DNA from: Roseimaritima sp.
GTDB lineage: Bacteria > Planctomycetota > Planctomycetia > Pirellulales > Pirellulaceae
Assembly: GCA_007124075.1 (NCBI GenBank)
Contig: SLFV01000277.1
Location: 1-8,742, forward strand
DNA length: 8,742 nucleotides
Reading direction: 5' to 3'
A program made the translations under genes and the position numbers. A model generated the notes under the pieces. That model worked only from the letters and a program-made list of their open reading frames with translations, was not told the origin of the DNA and searched no databases. This document shows positions 1 through 7,100 of this stretch, piece by piece. The stretch's first letter is position 1; the number at the start of each line of letters is the position of its first letter.

Positions 1-245
1 TTAATATTTTTAAACCGCCCCGAATTGTTTTCTCTGTCTATCAAGATCTCAGACGCAAAAAACCGACGGAAATCGATTATGTCAATGGTGAGATTGTTAG
101 ATTGGCTCAGGAAATTGGAGTAGAGGCACCGTTGAATGCTGAAGTCGTTCGGGTCATTCATGAATTGGAGGCATCTGGAGGGCAGAACTTTCTGTCTCAT
201 CAGCAGGTCATCGAACGATTTGCGAACCTTCGAAAGTCACACTAG
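1..245 (+). CDS. Ketopantoate reductase-like (ApbA/PanE family) protein, C-terminal fragment
   Basis: This is the 3' end of a gene entering from the left edge. The frame whose codons start at base 3 is open from the edge to TAG at 243-245, giving 80 residues. The segment SVYQDLRRKKPTEIDYVNGE followed by IVRLAQEIGVEAPLN resembles the C-terminal helical domain of ApbA/PanE ketopantoate reductases, where a conserved S-x-x-x-D-x-x-x-x-x-x-T-E-x-D-x-x-N-G pattern contributes to the substrate pocket. Members reduce a 2-keto acid to a 2-hydroxy acid with NADPH in the cytoplasm. The N-terminal Rossmann domain is outside the window, so cofactor binding cannot be checked. The enolase-superfamily gene follows after only 31 bases in the same direction, suggesting an operon. 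True PanE of pantothenate synthesis is possible, but many paralogues of this family act on other 2-keto acids, so no symbol is given. Confidence 0.8.
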   Translation, partial: NIFKPPRIVFSVYQDLRRKKPTEIDYVNGEIVRLAQEIGVEAPLNAEVVRVIHELEASGGQNFLSHQQVIERFANLRKSH

Positions 246-263
246 CGGAAAAAGCGCGTAGTT

Positions 264-268
264 AAAGG
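264..268 (+). promoter_or_regulatory. Likely ribosome binding site of the enolase-superfamily gene
   Basis: AAAGG lies 8 bases before the ATG at 277, in the short gap after the reductase stop. It is a partial Shine-Dalgarno match with good spacing and supports the ATG at 277 as the start. Confidence 0.45.
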
Positions 269-276
269 CCAAAAAG

Positions 277-1458
277 ATGCGCATCGCGAAGGTCACTGGG
301 ATGATTGTTCGGATTCGGCTGCGGAAGGAGTTCAGGCATGCCTCCTACCGTCGTAACTGGAGCGACAATTTCATCGTTCGTTGCCAATTGGAGGATGGCA
401 CGGTCGGTTGGGGGGAGGGCGTTCCGCGGACATATGTGACCGGCGAATCTCCTGAGAGTGCGTTACATCAATTGGCCGTGACGGATCTGCGGTCACAAAT
501 AGGGGCCAAATGCTTGACGTGGAAGGAGGTACTGGATGTCTGCAGTGCGTATCGGCCTCACGTTGAAACTGATGATCCACGCGGATGCATGGCCAATGCG
601 CATCGCTGTGCCCTGGAACTAAGTGTTCTGGACGCGTATGGAAGACTGTTTGAGCAGTCGCTCCGTCGTGTTGTTGAATGGCTGCCAGAGTCGGCAGGAA
701 TTCGCAGGCACTGCGCACGAGTGCAATATTCAACTGCGATTAATTCAGGGAAAATAGGAAAAGAGATTCTTAGCTCGCTGGCAATGCGGATCTATGGATT
801 CAGCCACTGCAAGATCAAAGTGGGAATGAATCCAGAACTGGACCCCCAGCGACTGAGGTCGATTCGTCGATGGATCGGAAACACGATGGATTTGCGAGTT
901 GACGCGAATGAAGCATGGACTGTCGACGAAGTGATTCGCCGGATTCAAGCGCTTGGGCCCTTCAACTTGAGCGCGGTCGAACAACCCGTGCCGCACGCGG
1001 GTGTTGCTTGCTTGGCTCGTGTGCGGCGCAACGTGAAAACGGCGATTATGTTAGATGAATCGCTGACCGGCCAAGAAGACGCGCAGCGAGCCATCGATGA
1101 AGGCTTGTGCGACCTATTCAACATCCGGATTTCAAAGTGTGGTGGGTTTCTAAGCAGCATTCGCCTTGCGGCAGTGGCACATAATGCGGGCCTGGGATAT
1201 CAGCTTGGTTGCCATCCGGGAGAATCTGCCATTCTGTCGGCCGCTGGGCGACATTTTGCAACCTCAATCGGTGGCGTTCACTACTGTGAAGGATCGGCAG
1301 ATGGCCATTTATTAAAAGACCATTTTGCCCAGCGACCGTTGACATTCGGCTATGGCGGTTGGGCCAATGCAATTGACGGTTTTGGTCTTGGGATTCACGT
1401 TGATCAGCGGAAGATGAGTCCGCTGATACAAAAGTCAAACACCTTTGCAATAAGCTGA
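277..1458 (+). CDS. Enolase-superfamily enzyme, muconate-lactonizing/dipeptide-epimerase-like
   Basis: This is a complete 393-residue member of the mandelate racemase/muconate lactonizing enzyme group, near the usual 350-390 residues. The N-terminal capping domain (about 1-130) carries GWGEGVPRTYVTGE at 44-57. The barrel domain shows every residue expected of the MLE subgroup: catalytic K179-I-K181 (KIKV), metal ligands D209 (RVDAN), E235 (VEQP) and D260 (LDES), and second catalytic lysine K287 (RISKCGG). The C-terminal barrel end includes GCHPGESAILSAAGRHFA and CEGSADGHLL. Such enzymes abstract a proton alpha to a carboxylate using Mg2+. Known members are cycloisomerases, o-succinylbenzoate synthases, N-acylamino acid racemases and dipeptide epimerases. 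I see no clear DxD motif of the kind typical of Ala-Glu epimerases, so the substrate is open. It sits between a reductase and an alpha/beta hydrolase in a probable operon that converges on a PKS-GH3 operon. A role in making or epimerising an amino-acid part of the product is inference. The family is certain; the reaction is not. Confidence 0.92.
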   Translation: MRIAKVTGMIVRIRLRKEFRHASYRRNWSDNFIVRCQLEDGTVGWGEGVPRTYVTGESPESALHQLAVTDLRSQIGAKCLTWKEVLDVCSAYRPHVETDDPRGCMANAHRCALELSVLDAYGRLFEQSLRRVVEWLPESAGIRRHCARVQYSTAINSGKIGKEILSSLAMRIYGFSHCKIKVGMNPELDPQRLRSIRRWIGNTMDLRVDANEAWTVDEVIRRIQALGPFNLSAVEQPVPHAGVACLARVRRNVKTAIMLDESLTGQEDAQRAIDEGLCDLFNIRISKCGGFLSSIRLAAVAHNAGLGYQLGCHPGESAILSAAGRHFATSIGGVHYCEGSADGHLLKDHFAQRPLTFGYGGWANAIDGFGLGIHVDQRKMSPLIQKSNTFAIS

Positions 1459-1463
1459 CTGGT

Positions 1464-2318
1464 ATGTCTTTCGCCGCTCCAGAAATCGGCTCGTTCAATG
1501 CACCCGATGGCTATCCTTTATCGGTCCGGCGCTGGCGGGTGGAACGACCTGTCGGTGAGGTCGTGTACTTGCACGGAATCATCAGTCACAGCGGTTGGTA
1601 TGAGTCAAGTTGCGCGCATCTTGCTAGGGACGGCTTTAACGTTCACTTTATCGATCGTCGCGGTTCTGGGTTAAATTGGCGAGATCGAGGTGATGTGCGC
1701 GACTGGTCGGTCTGGATCGCAGACGTCGTGAGCTATCTGAAGCATTTGCCGTCGCAACGACCCAAGATATTGCTGGGCATTAGCTGGGGAGGGATTTTGG
1801 CAACTGCGGTCGTCAAGCAGGAGCCGTCGCTGGTATCGGGATTAGGACTGATTTGTCCAGGCCTATGTTCCCATAAGGCCACAACGGGTTTGCAGAAAAC
1901 CCTTTTAGGCTTGGCTGGGCCATTGGGGCTTGGTGGCTGTAAGGTGAATATCCCGTTGAGGGATCCTTCCTGGTTTACCAATTCGTCGATCCACCGGAAA
2001 TATATCGCTGAAGATCCGCTTACGTTGCGCAAAATCACTATACGATTTGCACGAAACAACATCAAATTATTAGCTTTTGCGACAGAGGTACCAGAGCAAG
2101 TGAAGTGCCCTGTTTTGCTAATGCTTGCCGGAAGCGATTCGATCACCGACAATTTGGCAACGCGGGCTTTGTTCGATCGGTTTGCGAGTCGAAAAAAGCA
2201 GATTTACGAATATCAAGGTGCCGCTCACACGCTTGAATTCGAAGCCGACCCAGCCGTATATCTTCGAGATTTGGCAGGCTGGTGTCACGGTCTTTCTAAG
2301 CAAACGACGAGCGACTGA
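1464..2318 (+). CDS. Alpha/beta hydrolase (monoacylglycerol-lipase-like, Hydrolase_4 type)
   Basis: This is a complete 284-residue serine hydrolase of the alpha/beta fold. Visible elements in order are: the oxyanion-hole HG in VVYLHGIISHSGWY (H37-G38); the strand and turn FIDRRGSG (63-69), as in lysophospholipase/monoacylglycerol lipases; the nucleophile elbow GISWGG with S107; a cap region at about 135-200; the acid in LAGSDSITDN (D225 most likely); and the catalytic His in GAAHTLEFE (H255). The triad is therefore complete. No signal peptide or membrane segment is evident, so it is probably cytoplasmic. The expected reaction is hydrolysis of an ester, thioester or amide of a lipophilic acyl group. 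The start lies 5 bases after the stop of the preceding gene and lacks a clear Shine-Dalgarno, which suggests translation by coupling or reinitiation. In this setting it could edit or release an acyl intermediate or product, but it may equally be general metabolism. Confidence 0.9.
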   Translation: MSFAAPEIGSFNAPDGYPLSVRRWRVERPVGEVVYLHGIISHSGWYESSCAHLARDGFNVHFIDRRGSGLNWRDRGDVRDWSVWIADVVSYLKHLPSQRPKILLGISWGGILATAVVKQEPSLVSGLGLICPGLCSHKATTGLQKTLLGLAGPLGLGGCKVNIPLRDPSWFTNSSIHRKYIAEDPLTLRKITIRFARNNIKLLAFATEVPEQVKCPVLLMLAGSDSITDNLATRALFDRFASRKKQIYEYQGAAHTLEFEADPAVYLRDLAGWCHGLSKQTTSD

Positions 2319-2367
2319 TAGTTGGTGGGATCGGCTTTCCATTTCCCGGCAGATCGTTCCCGGAGAT

Positions 2368-2400
2368 TCTCCCCCGTCCCGAAGCGCACTGCGGGGGAGA
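2368..2400. terminator. Candidate hairpin between convergent genes
   Basis: A 9-base perfect inverted repeat, TCTCCCCCG at 2368-2376 and CGGGGGAGA at 2392-2400, encloses a 15-base loop. It lies in the 134-base gap (2319-2452) between the hydrolase stop and the GH3 stop, where a terminator serving both strands would be expected. Neither side is followed by a clear T-tract, so a classical intrinsic terminator is not established; it could be a stabilising 3' stem. A smaller repeat, GGCTT (2414-2418) and AAGCC (2426-2430), lies nearby. Nothing else is recognisable in the gap. Confidence 0.4.
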
Positions 2401-2452
2401 TGCGGAACACAGAGGCTTGAGAAAAAAGCCGAGGTTATTTCCGGGCCGTTCC

Positions 2453-4105
2453 TTACTTATTGGATTGAATAAGTTCCTCGTAGAAATCGTAGGATTGACC
2501 TAAGAAGGCATGCTTGTATTGTTCCTGGCTGCCCCCCTTTGAGGCGATACGGCGTTCGCGATAATTGTCCCATGTTCCTGACGGGACGGTTTGGATCCGA
2601 ATGGGGTTCAGCCGTCCTGTCTTGAGGCGGTCTTCATATTCGCAATTGAGCTGCGCTAAATTGCTGTCTACTGTCTGGGCTAGTGAGCTACCGATTTCAC
2701 AGCTATGTTGCTCCATCAGCAGCACATATCGAGGAGGATTGCCCATCTCCGGCACAAGCATGACGGTTTCGACATGGCGTCGAAGTGACACAAAACTGTT
2801 ATGCACCGCAGCCGCAACCTGATATTCGGTTAGTTTCTCTCCTGCTACATTAGTGCAGTGAGCCCCTTTGTGCAAGAACTTGAGCAGCGGAACTTGGCCT
2901 TCGAAGCCAACGCATTCCACAACATCCTGGATGTTGTAACGAAACATACCGGCCGAGTTGGTCAATAAAATGTAATATTGTTCCCCGGCTTGGAGTTCGT
3001 GCGCTTCTAAAGTCTCAGCATCTGCGTCGCCATATACCTGAGTTGGTATAAACTCAAAATAGTTTGATGTGAAATCTAACAGTCCTGCATTGGCTTCGTC
3101 TTGCATGGGCAAAGTCATGCGACCTTCACTGGCAGACAACCCGTGATCGCGGAGGGCTGTGTTCCCGTACAGTCGCCGCACCTCGGGAAGAAATGCACCG
3201 AGCGGTCCGCCCATCCAGACAGCCACCACGGAAAGGTTAGGCCAAAAGTCAGCGGGTAACAAATTGCCTCGGTGCTGAGCAAGTCTTTCTAGTTCACGAC
3301 TTCGCCGCTTGTCAGCTTTTAATAGCTTGCGCTTAAGTTTCGGATGGTACGAATCCTGTGTCTCTAAAGGGAAGGTGACGGTGCCATCGTGAATATCACG
3401 AATCAACATCTCTTTTTGCTGATCCGCCAGTTCGGCCATTTTTACAAGTGTCAGCGGGTTGGCCGTGATAATCATGCCAATACGATCGGACAACATCGAC
3501 ATGCGAAGCACTGCATACTGCCTGTTGACCCAGTCTTTCATTTTAGCGGTTTCGGGAGGAACGACAAAAGGACGTCGGACAATGGCTGGTCTTGTTTCCG
3601 CAGCTAAGCCACTGATGTTTCCACACCAAATTCCCGAGGGTGTTGTGTGCTGCTGCCAATCACTGGCCAGGTGCAGGTAGTTTTTCGTGAGCAGGTCCAT
3701 GTGATTGGCATGTGTCTGCAAACCCCACAGTTTCCAGCCCCGTTTGTAGTCGCGAACAAAATGATCTGTAACTGGAATATGCTTTGGTTTTTCGGTTGTG
3801 CCCGAAGTAAGGGCAAACATTAATAGTTTCGTTTGTGGTCCGAACAGAGCAGTGGTTTGTCCTTCTTGGACGCGTTGGACGTAAGGCCGGAAGTACTCGA
3901 AATCGGTGATCGGAACCGACCGTCGAAAATCTGCGGCCGAGCGAATACGTGAAAATCCATGTCGCCGCCCGAAGTCACTTTCGATGGATCGACTGATTTT
4001 GTCCAGTAAAACTTTCTGCTGGATATCCTTGCCGCGCTTGGTGTCCGCAAGTAAGCGTTTGACAAGCGGGTATTGCGTCTTGAAGTACAGCCAACGTCCA
4101 TTCAT
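2453..4105 (-). CDS. GH3-family acyl-adenylate/amido synthetase
   Basis: This is a complete 550-residue protein of the GH3 family, named after plant auxin-responsive genes. Plant members adenylate a carboxylic acid such as indole-acetate or jasmonate and transfer it to an amino acid, forming an amide. All three nucleotide-binding signatures are visible: motif I LTSGTTEKPKHIPVT (99-113), motif II HGLSASEGRM (321-330) and motif III MFRYNIQDVVECVGF (387-401). The C-terminal lid holds SKGGSQEQYKHAFL (522-535), matching the family's G-x-S-x-x-Q-Y-K pattern. In motif III the usual Gly before the conserved Asp is Gln (IQD). The length is slightly below the plant enzymes (about 575-610). Its ATG overlaps the PKS stop as ATGA, and GGGGAGA sits 5 bases upstream, so co-translation with the PKS is likely. 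The natural inference is that it activates the acid released by the PKS thioesterase and joins it to an amine. Bacterial GH3 substrates are little known, so acyl and amine partners remain unassigned. Confidence 0.9.
   Translation of the reverse strand: MNGRWLYFKTQYPLVKRLLADTKRGKDIQQKVLLDKISRSIESDFGRRHGFSRIRSAADFRRSVPITDFEYFRPYVQRVQEGQTTALFGPQTKLLMFALTSGTTEKPKHIPVTDHFVRDYKRGWKLWGLQTHANHMDLLTKNYLHLASDWQQHTTPSGIWCGNISGLAAETRPAIVRRPFVVPPETAKMKDWVNRQYAVLRMSMLSDRIGMIITANPLTLVKMAELADQQKEMLIRDIHDGTVTFPLETQDSYHPKLKRKLLKADKRRSRELERLAQHRGNLLPADFWPNLSVVAVWMGGPLGAFLPEVRRLYGNTALRDHGLSASEGRMTLPMQDEANAGLLDFTSNYFEFIPTQVYGDADAETLEAHELQAGEQYYILLTNSAGMFRYNIQDVVECVGFEGQVPLLKFLHKGAHCTNVAGEKLTEYQVAAAVHNSFVSLRRHVETVMLVPEMGNPPRYVLLMEQHSCEIGSSLAQTVDSNLAQLNCEYEDRLKTGRLNPIRIQTVPSGTWDNYRERRIASKGGSQEQYKHAFLGQSYDFYEELIQSNK
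4102..4105 (-). other. ATGA stop/start overlap joining the PKS and GH3 genes
   Basis: On the minus strand the PKS stop TGA (4104-4102) overlaps the GH3 start ATG (4105-4103) by two bases within ATGA. This arrangement is typical of translational coupling and implies a single transcript and matched expression. Confidence 0.85.
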
Positions 4106-7100
4106 TTACGTCTCCCCGATGTAGATTCCTGTTTCGGGCCTAAAAGGCCAGCGCCGGAGGTGGAGACGTGGGGGTCTGCTTCGGACAGCAATCCCTCGAT
4201 CACAGTGGCAATGCCTTCCGCGTTTTTCCCGGTCATCATTGTAAAGTGATGGCCGGGAACGCGATGCAACTTAAGATTCACAAGCTTGTTCCAACCAAAA
4301 TCATCAGAGTGTTCAAGACGGGCCGCTTCAGAAAGAATCGACGTGTCCTCCGGTCGTATCAAATGGGCGACGTGGGGCAATTCCGTGGGGCTGTATGTTT
4401 GCAAGAATTGAACGTGCCAGCGGCAAACGTCAATCAGCCGCTTGAGGTGGGCCAGATTAGTTTGAGCAGGCAAAACGTTATGTTCAATGGCTAGTTCCAG
4501 CACGCTGGCCAGCGAAGCATTTTCCGACTGCCCCTGCAGTTGATCGTAACTGACCTGCATCTTGGTGCCAGCAAAGTAGTTCGCAAACTCGATCAAGTCG
4601 ACTAAAAATTTGGCGTTATCATTCAAGTCTACTTTTTTGAACACGAAGGGCCGTGGCGTATCAACCATGATCAGTGGTGTGACCTCCTGTCCCAAATCCA
4701 ACAGTCGTCTCACAATTTCGTAAGCAAAAATTCCTCCGGTGGACCAGCCCATCAAGCAATAGGGGCCCTCGGGTTGCTGGTTCCGGATCGCCGCGATGTA
4801 GTGTTCGATCATGCGGTCCAGTGTCGTGTGAGGCCTGGTACCCGCTTGAAGCCCATGAGCCCGCAGGCCGTAGACTAAGCGGTTGCGCATCGCTCTGGCA
4901 AATTTATCGTAGCACCGCAAGTCACCACCTACAGGGTGCACGCAAAACAAGGGCGAGTGCCGGCTAGGGAGACCACCGAGCGTCACCAAATCGCTGCGAT
5001 GGTTGGGGGCGTCAAGCTGTCTTTGCTTTGCATTGTCCGCGACGCTGATCGTCTTCGGCGTGCTGACAGCGACCCTGTTGGCACCATCGCTTGTTTCAGG
5101 CCCCGCGGATGTACGCGATTTAGCGGTGGATTCGGATAGGATTTGGTCCGCCACGGCCGCCAGAGACGCTACCGAAGGATCATCGATCAGCGCGGTCATC
5201 GGCATTTCAAAGCCGAGTTTGGATTCTAAACTGGTTCGCAGTTCCATACCCATTAAGGAATCAAGCCCCAGCGAGGCTAGAGGGTGATCCGTGTCGATCG
5301 AAGCTGCTTCAATGCCCATCACGTCGCCCAGCGACGATGCGATCACCTGCTGCAGGATGCTTTGACGCTGATCCGGTTGGGCTGCATCAAGTTGCTTCAG
5401 CAATTGTTCATCGCGGGGCCGACGCTGGACTGTATCCTCGATGAGGACTTGTGACCGAAATTCACTAAGGAATCTCGTCCCATTGTTGGGCAACTTTGAG
5501 AGCAACGTTGCCCAGTCGGCGTCCGCGATGGTAACATTCTTGTTGGCTTGTGTGATTGCCGCATCCATTAACTGGATCGCTAGTTGAGGATCCAGCGGAC
5601 GCATGCCTCGTTCGGCCAATTGTTTTCGGATATCTTCGCTAGCAGCCATCCCGGCAGCGCCCCACGGCCCCCAGGCGATGGAAACGGCGGGAGTGCCTAG
5701 AGATCGCAGCCTTGCGGCCAAACCATCCATGAAGGCGTTTCCTGCCGCATAATTGCCCTGACCGGGCGAGCCGATCGTTCCGGCGACTGAGGAAAACATG
5801 ACGAAGTAGTCGAGCGGAGCAGGCAGCAAGCGATGAAGATTCCACGCCCCTTGGACTTTGGGGGCCAGAGCCGTCTCCAATTGTTCCATCTCCATCGTTT
5901 GCAGCAGCCCGTCCCGAAGCACACCCGCGGCATGAATAACACCTCGTACAGGGGGAAACGACCCTGGAATGGACGCAAGCGCTTTTCGGAGGCTTTCAAC
6001 GTCCGCAACGTCACCCTGAATCAGGGTAACATTCACGTCTTCTTGCGATAATTCGGTGAACTGTTGCTGAGTAGTTTCAGGCGATCGGCGGGTCAAAATC
6101 ACGAGGTGTCGCGCACCACGCTCGACAGCCCAACGAGCAACTTGTTGACCGAGCGCCCCCAAGCCGCCCGTAATTAGGATGCTTCCGGAGGAATCATTGA
6201 TGTTGTCAGGAGCGGGGTCCTTCGTCGCAAACGAGACAACCACTTTGCCAATGTTTCGTCGCTGAGCCATGTAACGGTAAGCGTCGATAGCATTCCGGGG
6301 CGAAAATGATTTCAGTGGCAGGGCTTGATAGCTGCCGCTGGCAAACATCGGCATGACGTCCGCATACAGTCCTTTAATTTCGTCGGGACGCTGCCGGAGC
6401 ATCCGGTCTAAGTCAATGGCAAAGTACGACAGGTTGTCCTGGAATGGCCATAGACCGATTTTGCGATTTTGATAGATATCGGTTTTGCCAATTTCCAGGA
6501 AACGTCCGTAAGCGGAGAGAATTGACAAGCTTTTTGTGATCGCTTCGCCAGGCAAGCTATTCAGAACAACATCAACACCAAGTCCCTCGGTAATATTCGT
6601 AATCTGTTGGGCGAAGTCTAAGGTCCGCGAATCAAAGATGTGGTCGACTCCCAGCGAACGCAAAAATTGTCGTTTCTCTTCGCTGCCAGCCGTGGTGAAA
6701 ACTTCAGCGCCAATTTGTTTCGCAATCTGAATCGCGGCTTGCCCAACCCCGCCGGCGCCAGCGTGAATGAGCAGTCTTTCTCCGGGTGCCAACCGGGCCA
6801 GATTGACCAGCGCGTGGTACGCGGTTAGGAACGTAATTGGGATCGTGGCGGCTGCTTCGTCACTAAGATTATCAGGGGTGGCAACGATGGCGTAATCCGC
6901 AGTGATCGCGTGAGATGCAAAGCTATATGGAGCAACCCCCATCACTCGCTGGCCGCGTTTGAAGTCGACTACTGCGTTACCAAGGTTGGTCACAACACCT
7001 GCGCATTCGATTCCCAGCGGAACGATCTCGTCCTTCACTCCTGGGTAAAGTCCCATCGCTTTAAGCACGTCGCTGAAATTCAGTCCTGCACAGCCGATTT

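Noticed and set aside
1118..1498. A 126-codon minus-strand open frame antisense to the enolase-superfamily gene.
   Set aside because: It is a shadow of a gene whose catalytic residues are all intact on the + strand; no independent support.
2125..2472. A 115-codon + strand open frame spanning the hydrolase end and the convergent gap.
   Set aside because: It overlaps the hydrolase in another frame, resembles no family and runs past the stop of the GH3 gene on the other strand; a chance frame.
4137..4149. Short palindrome GGCCT-AAA-AGGCC near the 3' end of the PKS.
   Set aside because: Five-base arms inside coding sequence (Leu-Gly-Pro codons); most likely chance, although it sits about 30 bases upstream of the GH3 start.
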